Source of the DNA: Gammaproteobacteria bacterium
GTDB taxonomy: Bacteria; Pseudomonadota; Gammaproteobacteria; Arenicellales; Poriferihabitantaceae
Reading direction: 5' to 3'
Assembly (NCBI GenBank): GCA_024679435.1
Contig: JAIBDK010000038.1
Location: forward strand, 1 to 11,646
DNA: 11,646 bases
A model generated the notes under the pieces. That model searched no databases and had not been told where the DNA came from. It worked only from the letters and a program-made list of their open reading frames with translations. A program made the translations under genes and the position numbers. This document shows, piece after piece, positions 1-7,224 of this stretch. Positions within the stretch are counted from its first letter, which is position 1, and every line of letters starts with the position of its first letter.

Positions 1-1564
1 TACGGTCTTCAAACTGCTTTAGTTCCTCCGTGATAAAACGCTCCGCATTTTTAATTGTCTGCCTGCGGACATAGTGTTCTGGAACGTTATCTGCCTGAGT
101 GCGTGGGATTTCGATATAGTAGCCGTGTACGCGGTTGTAGCGGACTCTGAGATTGCTTATGGACGTCTGATTTTTCTCACGTTCTTCGAGTTCCAGCAAG
201 AACTCGCTGGAATCTCTCTGCAGGTGTCGAAGTTCCTGAAGTTGATCATCATAGTCATCCTTAAGAACCCCGCCGTCCCGAATCAGGCTCGGCGGATCAT
301 CCTTTACAGCTCTCTGCAGAAGGTCGTGCAGATCTGTATTTGGCGTCAGGCAGCTGTTTATTTCAAGTATTCGACCGGCAGAGGTGTCTTCCGTTAATGT
401 CTGTAATTCTGGAATAACTCCCAAAGCAATCTTTAACCGAACCAGGTCTCTTGGTTTTGCGGTTTTCATTGCCACCCTGGCAAGAATTCGTTCCATATCG
501 CTGACCTGTCCGAGGGCTGGATGAAGGTCGGAGAAGCGTTGGTTTCCCAGCAACCAGTCTATGGCATCGTGTCGGCTCTCCAATTCTGATCGATCTCGAA
601 CGGGTCCGTTGATCCAACGACGCAACATCCGGGCTCCCATGGGAGATTTACAACGATCCATTAGGCCGATGATGGACAGGTCATTTTTTGAACCTGAATC
701 GATATCGATTTCAAGGTTTTTTCTACTGATTTCATCGATAATGACATTGGCCTTGTCTCGGGAAAATTCAATCCCTCGTATGTGCGGGATATTGCTACCG
801 TGTAAATCAAGGATATATTGGGCAAGTGCTCCTGCAGCTCGTGTTGCCAGAGGAAAATCTTCGCAATCAAATGCGCTCAAACTCTGAGTGCCGAAGATAT
901 CGCATAGAATTTGGTCTGCTCGGGAGTTTTCGAAATACCATGCTGGTATTTCCGTTTCAAGCTGGTTGTCGTAAAGACCTGACTGATCCGGAGATATCAG
1001 TATTTCTGCGGGATTACGACGTCGCAGTGCGCCGGGCAGCTGCTCTTTGGAACCGACTTCAAAGCCCTGAAACCTGCCGCTGGAAATTTCCAGTGTTGCG
1101 ATACCAATTTTGCCCTGATCTTCAAGGATGGCAGCAGTAATATTTTCTTCACGATCGTTTAGCAGGCTTTCTTCGGTTAAAGTACCCGGTGTCACTACCC
1201 GAACGACTTTTCGTTCCACGGGCCCTTTTGATGCCGCCGGATCACCAATCTGCTCACAAATCGCAACGGTAACTTTCTGCCTAACCAGCTTGGACAGATA
1301 TTGATCGATACTGTGATAGGGAACACCTGCCATGGGTATTGGGGAACCTGCAGACTTGCCTCTGGCCGTGAGCGTTATATCCAGTAGCTTTGCTGCTTTT
1401 TCTGCATCGTCGAAGAAAAGCTCATAAAAATCACCCATCCGGTATAGCAACAAGGTATCTGGGTAGTCTGCCTTGATACTCAGATATTGCTTCATCATTG
1501 GGGTATGATTCTCCAGCGTCGTATTGTTGCTGTCAGATTGGCTGGTTTTTATTTTTTGGTTCAC
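1..1564 (-). CDS. mutS: DNA mismatch repair protein MutS (3' part beyond the left edge)
   Basis: MutS recognises mispaired and looped bases and recruits MutL to start methyl-directed or general mismatch repair. Reading the minus strand from 1564 to 1 gives about 521 uninterrupted residues. They cover the mismatch-binding domain with its F-Y-E wedge (residues 46-48), the connector, the core/lever region and part of the clamp (VHGYYIEI, then KNAERFITEELKQFEDR at the edge). The ATPase domain with its Walker motifs and the C-terminal helices lie outside the window; the family is usually about 850-880 residues. I chose the GTG at 1562-1564. It keeps ENHTPMM before KQYL, matching the E. coli N-terminus (DAHTPMMQQYL), and a weak AGGG lies 10 bases upstream. 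An ATG at 1496-1498 would remove that conserved stretch. suhB ends 28 bases upstream on the same strand, so the two are probably co-transcribed. Family assignment is very secure; the exact start is less so. Confidence 0.96.
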   Translation of the reverse strand, partial: MNQKIKTSQSDSNNTTLENHTPMMKQYLSIKADYPDTLLLYRMGDFYELFFDDAEKAAKLLDITLTARGKSAGSPIPMAGVPYHSIDQYLSKLVRQKVTVAICEQIGDPAASKGPVERKVVRVVTPGTLTEESLLNDREENITAAILEDQGKIGIATLEISSGRFQGFEVGSKEQLPGALRRRNPAEILISPDQSGLYDNQLETEIPAWYFENSRADQILCDIFGTQSLSAFDCEDFPLATRAAGALAQYILDLHGSNIPHIRGIEFSRDKANVIIDEISRKNLEIDIDSGSKNDLSIIGLMDRCKSPMGARMLRRWINGPVRDRSELESRHDAIDWLLGNQRFSDLHPALGQVSDMERILARVAMKTAKPRDLVRLKIALGVIPELQTLTEDTSAGRILEINSCLTPNTDLHDLLQRAVKDDPPSLIRDGGVLKDDYDDQLQELRHLQRDSSEFLLELEEREKNQTSISNLRVRYNRVHGYYIEIPRTQADNVPEHYVRRQTIKNAERFITEELKQFEDR

Positions 1565-1592
1565 GCTTTCGTAACCCTAGACTATCTGAATA

Positions 1593-2402
1593 TCAGGAAT
1601 CACTTTTAACATTAGACTTTATAAGTGACAGCAGGTCAGTGAACACATGGGGGTTGCCGGCAATGATGTTGCCTGATTCAAGGAATGCTTGTTCGCCGTC
1701 AAAGTCGGAAACGATGCCTCTGGATTCCCGCACGATCAAGGAACCCGCAGCCAGGTCCCATATCTGAAGTCCAGGTTGCCAGTAGGCATCTGTTCTGCCA
1801 CACGCTACGTGGGCCAAATCAAGTGCTGCTGACCCGGTATGGCGAATGCCACCTGATCGAAGCGCGATCGCATTGAGCCCTTTTAACCAGTCTTCAAAAT
1901 TTGGCAGGTCCCTGGAAGGACATCCGCAGGTAATAATGCTCTGCTTGAGACTGTTTTTGCCACTGACTCGAATACGACGGCTGTTTAACTGCGAGCCCTG
2001 ATTTCGGGAAGCCGTGAACATTTCATTTCGAAGGGGATCGTAAATAATTCCGTGCTCCATGCGGCCATTCTTTCGGATTCCTATTGAAACAGCAAAGTCG
2101 GGATGTCCGTGCAGAAAATTAGTGGTTCCATCCAGAGGGTCTATAATCCATTGATACTCATCGCTGTCGGATTTTTCGGGTGATTTAAGTGTTCCGCTTT
2201 CTTCAGCAAGAATTTTGTGTCCGGGATAGAGTTTATGAATGACGTCAATAATTTCGTCTTCGGCCATGCGATCCACTTCGGTGACAAAGTCGTTTCTGCC
2301 TTTTTTATCCACGGCGAGTCTATCGATTTGGTCAAGGTAACGAATAATTATATTGCCAGCTTGTCTTGCCGCCTTGACTCCAACGTTTACAATAGGATTC
2401 AC
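1593..2402 (-). CDS. suhB: Inositol-1-monophosphatase family protein SuhB
   Basis: This is a Mg2+-dependent phosphatase of the inositol monophosphatase family. In E. coli the SuhB homologue also works as an rRNA transcription and antitermination (Nus) factor; that role here is inferred. The 269 residues match the E. coli length (267) and show the family metal and active-site motifs: FVTEVD (D44), LAEESG (E67-E68), WIIDPLDGTTNF (D88, D91) and WDLAAG (D216), with GIVSD following. The start codon is GTG at 2400-2402. A good Shine-Dalgarno (GAGGA) lies about six to seven bases upstream, and the N-terminus NPIVNVGVKAARQAGN aligns with HPMLNIAVRAARKAGN of E. coli. trmJ diverges from it across 86 bases, as in many gammaproteobacteria, and mutS follows downstream. 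The family is certain. Whether inositol phosphate is the physiological substrate is unknown. Confidence 0.95.
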   Translation of the reverse strand: MNPIVNVGVKAARQAGNIIIRYLDQIDRLAVDKKGRNDFVTEVDRMAEDEIIDVIHKLYPGHKILAEESGTLKSPEKSDSDEYQWIIDPLDGTTNFLHGHPDFAVSIGIRKNGRMEHGIIYDPLRNEMFTASRNQGSQLNSRRIRVSGKNSLKQSIITCGCPSRDLPNFEDWLKGLNAIALRSGGIRHTGSAALDLAHVACGRTDAYWQPGLQIWDLAAGSLIVRESRGIVSDFDGEQAFLESGNIIAGNPHVFTDLLSLIKSNVKSDS

Positions 2403-2488
2403 TGTACTTCCTCAAAATATTTAAGAACGAATCAATCCTTAACCCAAGACACAACAACTTGAAACAAGAGGCTAATCGCCGGTAAGAA

Positions 2489-3289
2489 ATGAAAGAGCTG
2501 AATTATATCCGAGTCGTGCTCGTAGAACCTACACATCCAGGTAATATTGGTGCTGCTGCAAGAGCTATGGGAAATATGGGGGTCGAACAGCTTGTTTTGG
2601 TTAATCCTTCGGAATTTCCCAGTCCTGTGGCTAGCGCAAGGGCTTCCGGGGCAGATTGGATACTGGAGAATGCACGGGTCTGTACATCTTTGGACGAGGC
2701 GTTGGAAGACTGCACTCTCGTGTTCGGGACAACCGCAAGAATGAGATCCATCGAATGGCCGTCACTGGACCCGTGGTCGGCGATGGAAAATGCCAGAGAT
2801 CGAATTAAGGATACTCCGGTAGCCATTGTCTTCGGAAGGGAGAGCAGTGGATTAAAAAATGAGGAGATGGATCGCTGCCATCATCTGGTTCGAATTCCGG
2901 TAAATGATGTGTTTTCTTCATTGAATCTAGGCTCGGCTGTGACCGTAATGCTTTATGAGTTACGCAAAGGGATGATCGTTGCAGAGCAGGAGATCGATCA
3001 ACACTCGACCACAGATAACAATTTATCTAAACCGGTGGCGAAAAAATCGCGCCAGGAATTTGCCAGCACTGGAGACATGCAGGGCTTTTATGCGCATATG
3101 GAAGATGTTCTTCACAAGATTGATTTTTTCGATGGTCGCTCAACCAAGCTTATGAGGAAATTGATACGTTTGTTTAATCGCGCCCAACCCAGCCGCGAAG
3201 AGATCAATATCATGAGAGGCATACTCGCAGCCGTTGAATATCGGGAAAAGTGCCGGTCTGATTCTAGCTCTAGCTTAAACTCGAGATGA
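2489..3289 (+). CDS. trmJ: tRNA (cytidine/uridine-32-2'-O-)-methyltransferase TrmJ
   Basis: This SPOUT-class (SpoU/TrmH) methyltransferase transfers a methyl group from S-adenosylmethionine to the 2'-hydroxyl of nucleotide 32 in the tRNA anticodon loop. The three family motifs are present: VEPTHPGNIGAAARAMGNMG (12-31, with the conserved Asn and Arg), IVFGRESSGL (113-122) and the knotted SAM-binding SLNLGSAV (144-151). RIPVND, typical of TrmJ, precedes the last motif. The C-terminal part (about 180-255) matches the TrmJ-specific helical extension with YAHMEDVLHKIDFF. The protein has 266 residues against about 246 in E. coli, the excess being a linker rich in polar residues and a serine-rich tail. 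The ATG follows a weak TAAGAA ribosome site. Divergence from suhB supports the name. It converges on the next gene with 51 bases between stop codons. Confidence 0.94.
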   Translation: MKELNYIRVVLVEPTHPGNIGAAARAMGNMGVEQLVLVNPSEFPSPVASARASGADWILENARVCTSLDEALEDCTLVFGTTARMRSIEWPSLDPWSAMENARDRIKDTPVAIVFGRESSGLKNEEMDRCHHLVRIPVNDVFSSLNLGSAVTVMLYELRKGMIVAEQEIDQHSTTDNNLSKPVAKKSRQEFASTGDMQGFYAHMEDVLHKIDFFDGRSTKLMRKLIRLFNRAQPSREEINIMRGILAAVEYREKCRSDSSSSLNSR

Positions 3290-3340
3290 GTTGACGGGAA
3301 TTCTTCGACTATCGTTCAGGATGACAGTGGACCGCTATTT

Positions 3341-3805
3341 TTAGTCGGTTTTCATTTCGTAGGTGTTCCACATGGTTTTAGTCGACAGTTTGTCGTACAA
3401 GCCACGCGCCCGATAGTTATCGTCTGCGGTTATCCAGCGGATTTTAGGCCAACCTTTTTGTCGGGCGTGTTTCTGCAACGCATCGAACAGAGTCTCTCCA
3501 ACTTTTTTTCCGCGACTGGATGGGGCCACAAACATATCGTCCAGAAAACCGATTTCGTTGCCTCCAAGAGGACGAGGCATGCTTCTGACATGGGCAAGGC
3601 CGCAAGGTTTATCTTCTCCTTCAAGAAAAGCCAGTAGTGCTTCAACTTCATGGCTTTCATCCATGATCCACGACCACGTGGTTTGCAGAATTTTATCGTT
3701 CATTGGTACCTTATAGAATTCTGCATAGCCGTAATAAAGCGGGCACCAGCCTGCATAATCGTCTTCGCTGGCCAGCCTTACGGTTACTGTAGTCGAGGTG
3801 TTCAT
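3341..3805 (-). CDS. GNAT-family N-acetyltransferase (small, substrate unknown)
   Basis: This probable cytosolic acetyl-CoA-dependent N-acetyltransferase has 154 residues. The GNAT core is recognisable: an N-terminal VRLASEDDYAGWCPLYYGYAEFY helix region, a central beta strand (GLAHVRSM, 69-76), and FLDDMFVAPSSRGKKVGETL (87-106), which carries the R-G-K-K-V-G acetyl-CoA pyrophosphate loop at 98-103. A late IRWITADDNYRARGLYDKL segment is the usual motif B. That arrangement is common in small acetyltransferases acting on free amines or amino acids, but no motif fixes the substrate. The ATG at 3803-3805 has GAGA about seven bases upstream. It is the last of three minus-strand genes, 45 bases after the larger acetyltransferase, so it is likely in an operon with that gene and the PLP enzyme. 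The family is sure; the function is not. Confidence 0.86.
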   Translation of the reverse strand: MNTSTTVTVRLASEDDYAGWCPLYYGYAEFYKVPMNDKILQTTWSWIMDESHEVEALLAFLEGEDKPCGLAHVRSMPRPLGGNEIGFLDDMFVAPSSRGKKVGETLFDALQKHARQKGWPKIRWITADDNYRARGLYDKLSTKTMWNTYEMKTD

Positions 3806-3850
3806 AGATTTCTCAGTTTATTTTTTATGACTTAATTTTAACGGTAGATG

Positions 3851-4588
3851 TTATTGTTGTGCAGATGCCAAAGCCCGTTTGGTTAATAAGGATAACGACT
3901 CTTTTTGTTTTCCCCGTGAATCAAAATTGTCCAGCGACAGCCACCGTCTGAAGGCTGCTTGAATTTGAGGCCATTCTCGGTCCAGGCAGGAAAACCAGGC
4001 GGTATCTCGATTTTGACCGCGAACAACCATCATCTGCCGGAAAGTACCTTCGTAGGTGAACCCCAGGCGTTTTGCTGCATTGCAGGATTTTTCATTGAGT
4101 GCATTACATTTCCATTCATAACGACGATAGCCAAGGTTAAATGTGTTTTCCATCATCAAATACATCGCTTCGGTGGCGGCAACAGTGCTCTGGAGCGCTG
4201 GTGAATAGTGAATGTGTCCAACTTCAATAGATCCGGCGGCTGGGGTTATGCGAAGGTAGCTTGCTACACCGACTGATTTTTGTGTTTGATTGTCGACAAT
4301 GGCGTAAAAAAACGGGTCGCCGTTAAAACAATATTTTTTCATCCAGTCACGAAAATCTTCAATTCTTTCAAACGGGCCGTAGGGTAAATAAACCCAGTTC
4401 CTGCCTTCTGTATCCTGTTGATAGGCATTAAACAAATCGGCACTGTGATTGCCAATATTTAAAGGTTCTAGCGTGCAATGCTCCCCCTTAAGCATGCTGT
4501 TACTTGGGCGCTTAGCGCCTTGCCAGTTTTCAACTTCGAAACCGACGACTAAGCCGAGTTCATTTGTCTGGTTTTTCGGTATGGTCAT
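3851..4588 (-). CDS. GNAT-family N-acetyltransferase, RimJ/RimL type
   Basis: This 245-residue protein has the acetyltransferase fold of the RimJ/RimL group, which acetylate protein N-termini, ribosomal proteins or small amines. Visible landmarks are CTLEPLN near residue 40 (the usual strand-1 LRPL-like start), VGVASYLRITPAAGSIEVGHIHYSP in the middle, an ATEAMYLMMENTFNLGYRR helix, and WKCNALNEKSCNAAKRLGFTYEG, the classic N-x-x-S-x-x-A-x-x-x-L-G-F acetyl-CoA segment, followed by RDTAWFS. A tail of about 25 residues beyond the core is basic and polar. The ATG at 4586-4588 has a clear AGGA ribosome site. It begins 42 bases after the PLP enzyme and precedes the small acetyltransferase, both on the same strand, suggesting one transcript. 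The substrate cannot be deduced; a link to an amino acid handled by the PLP enzyme is only contextual. Confidence 0.87.
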   Translation of the reverse strand: MTIPKNQTNELGLVVGFEVENWQGAKRPSNSMLKGEHCTLEPLNIGNHSADLFNAYQQDTEGRNWVYLPYGPFERIEDFRDWMKKYCFNGDPFFYAIVDNQTQKSVGVASYLRITPAAGSIEVGHIHYSPALQSTVAATEAMYLMMENTFNLGYRRYEWKCNALNEKSCNAAKRLGFTYEGTFRQMMVVRGQNRDTAWFSCLDREWPQIQAAFRRWLSLDNFDSRGKQKESLSLLTKRALASAQQ

Positions 4589-4630
4589 ATCTTCCTGGTC
4601 ATCTATTGGCAGATTTGTTAATGAATATTT

Positions 4631-5833
4631 CTATAACACATTATCGAGATCATGGACCAGATCAGCATAATCCTCTAGCCCAACGCTTAATCGGAAGATG
4701 CCGTCCCCGGCAATATCTCGGTATTTTTTCAGTTCATTATTCTCAAGCTTGAAGGAATTTTGAATCAGATCTTCGGTCTCCATGAGATAAATCAGGCTTC
4801 TGTGGTGACCCAGAGATACAGCGTAGTGAATGATTTGTAGACGATCCATCATTTTTCTTGCTGTATTAACTGGCCGTTTGACTCGGAACGCGATCATTCC
4901 CGAAAAGTTATCCATTTGCCGGAGAGCCAGGGTATGCTGAGGGTGAGATTTCAAACCGGGATAGCGAATAATTTCAACAGCTGAGTGGGATTCTAGATAC
5001 TTAGCTACCGCGAGCGCATTATCCTGGTGACAACGCATTCGTAGGGGCAGCGTGGCAGCGCCACGCATTATTAGCCAGGCATTGAAAGGCGATAATGTCC
5101 CGCCGTAATGCATGACCCCAGATTCTCGAAGTCTTGTTATCATCTCCCCGCTTCCAAGAACGGCTCCCCCTAGCGCATCACCGTGGCCGCCAATATATTT
5201 GGTCAGTGAATGCAATACCAGATCAGCGCCAAGTTCCAGAGGTCTGGTGGCGATGGGGCTGGCAAATGTCGAATCGACGACAAGTATCGCGTTATTTTTA
5301 TGGGCTATCTCCGCCGTTGCCTTGATGTCGGTTATTCTAAGTAGTGGATTAGAGGGTGTTTCAATCCAGATGATCTTTGTATTGGACCGAACAGCGTGGT
5401 TGATTTCTTCGATATTTGATGTATCGACAGGTGTGACTTGAATGCCATTTTTCGGTAACAAGTTGCGGGTAATTTCAGCAGTTCCGGGATAATTAGTATT
5501 GCTGATGACAATATGGTCTCCGCTTTTTAATTGACTGAACAGTATTCCTGTTGAGGCAGCCATTCCGGATGCAAAGGTAATGCACTGATCCGCATTTTCC
5601 ATCACGCATAATTTGGTTTCCAGCTGTCGATTTGTGGGGTTAGACCAGCGAGAGTAAATATAGGGTGTATGTTCATCCATGTTGTTGACTGAAAAACTGA
5701 CAGGTTCATCAACAACATAAGTGCTGGACATCACGATATTTGGACTGGAAGCGCCGGTGTCACGGTCGGGTTCTTCACCTGCGTGAATGGCGTCAGTCTG
5801 GGGGCCGGTTGGGTGATTTGCTCTGGAGGTCAT
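4631..5833 (-). CDS. PLP-dependent trans-sulfuration (Cys/Met metabolism) family enzyme
   Basis: This 400-residue fold-type I PLP enzyme belongs to the family of cystathionine gamma-synthase, cystathionine gamma-lyase and methionine gamma-lyase. Family features are the TDAIHAGEEPD N-terminus, YSRWSNPTNRQLE (60-72) whose Tyr and Arg contact the neighbouring subunit's phosphate, ASGMAA (88-93), ETPSNPLL (158-165), VDSTFASP (186-193) with the pyridine-binding Asp187, SLTKYIGGHGD with the Schiff-base Lys212, and FRLSVGLED (380-388) with the substrate carboxylate Arg381. It departs from well-known members: YPGT (115-118) stands where YGGT or YGCT is usual, and GHHRSL (342-347) with no following HPA-MTH replaces the usual GG-ESL stretch. 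The exact reaction therefore cannot be assigned. There is no clear ribosome site before the ATG. Two acetyltransferase genes follow closely, and a sulfotransferase-like gene diverges across 144 bases. Confidence 0.9.
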   Translation of the reverse strand: MTSRANHPTGPQTDAIHAGEEPDRDTGASSPNIVMSSTYVVDEPVSFSVNNMDEHTPYIYSRWSNPTNRQLETKLCVMENADQCITFASGMAASTGILFSQLKSGDHIVISNTNYPGTAEITRNLLPKNGIQVTPVDTSNIEEINHAVRSNTKIIWIETPSNPLLRITDIKATAEIAHKNNAILVVDSTFASPIATRPLELGADLVLHSLTKYIGGHGDALGGAVLGSGEMITRLRESGVMHYGGTLSPFNAWLIMRGAATLPLRMRCHQDNALAVAKYLESHSAVEIIRYPGLKSHPQHTLALRQMDNFSGMIAFRVKRPVNTARKMMDRLQIIHYAVSLGHHRSLIYLMETEDLIQNSFKLENNELKKYRDIAGDGIFRLSVGLEDYADLVHDLDNVL

Positions 5834-5914
5834 TTTTATATATTGCTGTTATATCAACTTTATGATTTGCGCTAAATGATGAATGCGATTTTTACAAAGA
5901 TGGATTAAATAGAC

Positions 5915-5920
5915 TATATT
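5915..5920 (+). promoter_or_regulatory. Probable sigma-70 promoter for the sulfotransferase-like gene
   Basis: The -10 element TATATT (5915-5920) is preceded by TTTACA (5891-5896) with an 18-base spacer; each matches consensus at five of six positions. Transcription would start near 5927, giving an untranslated leader of about 50 bases. The region is very AT-rich, so a chance match is possible. Confidence 0.45.
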
Positions 5921-5977
5921 CAGATTCTACAAGGCAGAGTATAAGAAAGCCTATATTTTTAATCTGGATATTCTCGG

Positions 5978-7057
5978 ATGTTAACCGACCTGAAGCGTAA
6001 ATTTACCCCTTACTATATTGATATTTTGAATTGCGAGTACGCTAGTGGCTGGTGTTTCCATCGTGTATTTCGGAATTCTCCGCCCGTCATAAGCTTTCGC
6101 CAGGCCGGCAAAATCATGGGAGAAGTGTGTTGCAATCTGCTGCGTCAGGATCTTAAGGACCAGGAATTGCATCCTACCGGTTACTGTGGATTCGAATGTG
6201 TTTTCGCCAAGCCTCTGGATCATGAGTCTGGCGCCCCGGTAAGTGTCCATATCAATGGTTCGAGTTCGTCTGTATTTACTTACAGTTCAGAGCAGATTCT
6301 GGATGTATTCAAGCCCGACGGTAATCCCATTTTTTTTATGCATATCCCAAAAACAGCGGGAACCTCATTTAACAATTATATTCGACAGTATTTCGGCTAC
6401 CAGATGAGCCATACCCATATTCAAACTACGCCCCTTGAACGGCAGCGGGAAATGGCCAATACCAGCCACTTTTTGTCTGGGCATGTCACGCTGGAGCATA
6501 TCCCGACTATATTCAATGATCGCCAGAGCGTGCATCGGCATTCCATTGTTCGGCAACCTCTTAAACAACTGCATAGTCATATTGGATGGGTCAAGGGCAT
6601 TGCGCTGGATCCCAACGGTGATTTTTACCGAAAACATCATTCCCTGGTGCAGGAAATGGGTCAGGACCTGTTTAAAACAGATCTTTCGAAGCCGGAAAAT
6701 CTTCGGGAACTGGCGGCCAGCCTGGATGGGTTTCAAATTGATTTTTTTGATAATATCCAAACTCGTTATTTCCTCGATTATCGCCCGGACAGAGTAACCG
6801 AAGAGGATTGTAAAAACGCTATTTCCAATATTTCACAATTCAAAACGATTGGATTAACTGAATCATTTAACCGATACACCGGAGAGTTTTGTGATTTTTA
6901 CGGAATCACCCAAAAACCTATCACGTCTGTTCATAACCCCTCTAAAGTCAAACCTCTGTTCGATATCAACGACCCGGCATCCAGAGCAGCGATCGAACCT
7001 CTGGTCCAATACGATATTGCCCTTTATAACGAAATTGCCCGACAGAAAAATTCCTGA
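5978..7057 (+). CDS. Sulfotransferase-family protein with an extra N-terminal domain
   Basis: This 359-residue protein probably transfers a sulfo group from PAPS to a carbohydrate or other acceptor. The core starts at FFMHIPKTAGTSFNNYI (119-135), whose PKTAGTS is the 5'-phosphosulfate loop of the bacterial and Golgi-type sulfotransferases. SIVRQPLKQLHSH (189-201) corresponds to the 3'-phosphate site R-x-P-x-x-R-x-x-S, but the second Arg is Gln197. TIGLTESFNRY near 287-297 is also typical. Residues 20-80 form a separate segment: GWCFH at 24-28, an R-Q-D-L motif (56-59) and GYCGFE (68-73). This pattern resembles a small beta domain seen at the front of bacterial glycan-modifying proteins; that identification is from memory of the pattern. 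No signal peptide or membrane helix is seen. No strong ribosome site precedes the ATG. The acceptor is unknown. Confidence 0.8.
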   Translation: MLTDLKRKFTPYYIDILNCEYASGWCFHRVFRNSPPVISFRQAGKIMGEVCCNLLRQDLKDQELHPTGYCGFECVFAKPLDHESGAPVSVHINGSSSSVFTYSSEQILDVFKPDGNPIFFMHIPKTAGTSFNNYIRQYFGYQMSHTHIQTTPLERQREMANTSHFLSGHVTLEHIPTIFNDRQSVHRHSIVRQPLKQLHSHIGWVKGIALDPNGDFYRKHHSLVQEMGQDLFKTDLSKPENLRELAASLDGFQIDFFDNIQTRYFLDYRPDRVTEEDCKNAISNISQFKTIGLTESFNRYTGEFCDFYGITQKPITSVHNPSKVKPLFDINDPASRAAIEPLVQYDIALYNEIARQKNS

Positions 7058-7161
7058 CTACCCGGTTTATATTTGAGGTTGGAGATTTCGGGTATTCGTT
7101 GGCCAACAGGGTCGCTAGTAGACGACGATGGCGAGTCTTTCCCCAGATGGGTATGTGTTAG

Positions 7162-7188
7162 CTGCCCGCCATATTCTGGCAGTATAAT
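7162..7188 (+). promoter_or_regulatory. Probable pyk promoter with an overlapping inverted repeat
   Basis: A perfect -10 hexamer TATAAT lies at 7183-7188, 36 bases before the pyk ATG. No good -35 is present; the best is TTAGCT at 7158-7163, 19 bases upstream. Directly abutting the -10 is an inverted repeat, CTGCC (7162-7166) and GGCAG (7178-7182), with an 11-base gap, which could be an activator or repressor site. The promoter call is moderate and the operator call weak. Confidence 0.42.
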
Positions 7189-7224
7189 CAATCTGTATTT
7201 CTAAAAACAAATGACGCTTAAATT

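Noticed and set aside
74..1140. Plus-strand open frames of 104-108 codons within 74-1140
   Set aside because: They are antisense shadows of the minus-strand mutS frame, which is continuous and highly conserved across the same bases.
3290..3340. Possible bidirectional terminator between the converging trmJ and GNAT genes
   Set aside because: A T-run (3338-3342) follows AGTGGACCGCT, but the stem would need a loop too small to form and includes a wobble pair; no convincing hairpin was found.
5834..5860. Promoter for the PLP gene with TATAAC on the minus strand (5848-5853)
   Set aside because: The matching -35 has only three of six bases and the transcript would start about eight bases before the ATG; too weak to list.
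7061..7097. Inverted repeat TACCCG/CGGGTA after the sulfotransferase gene as a terminator
   Set aside because: Arms of six bases with a gap of about 24 and no T-tract; probably chance.
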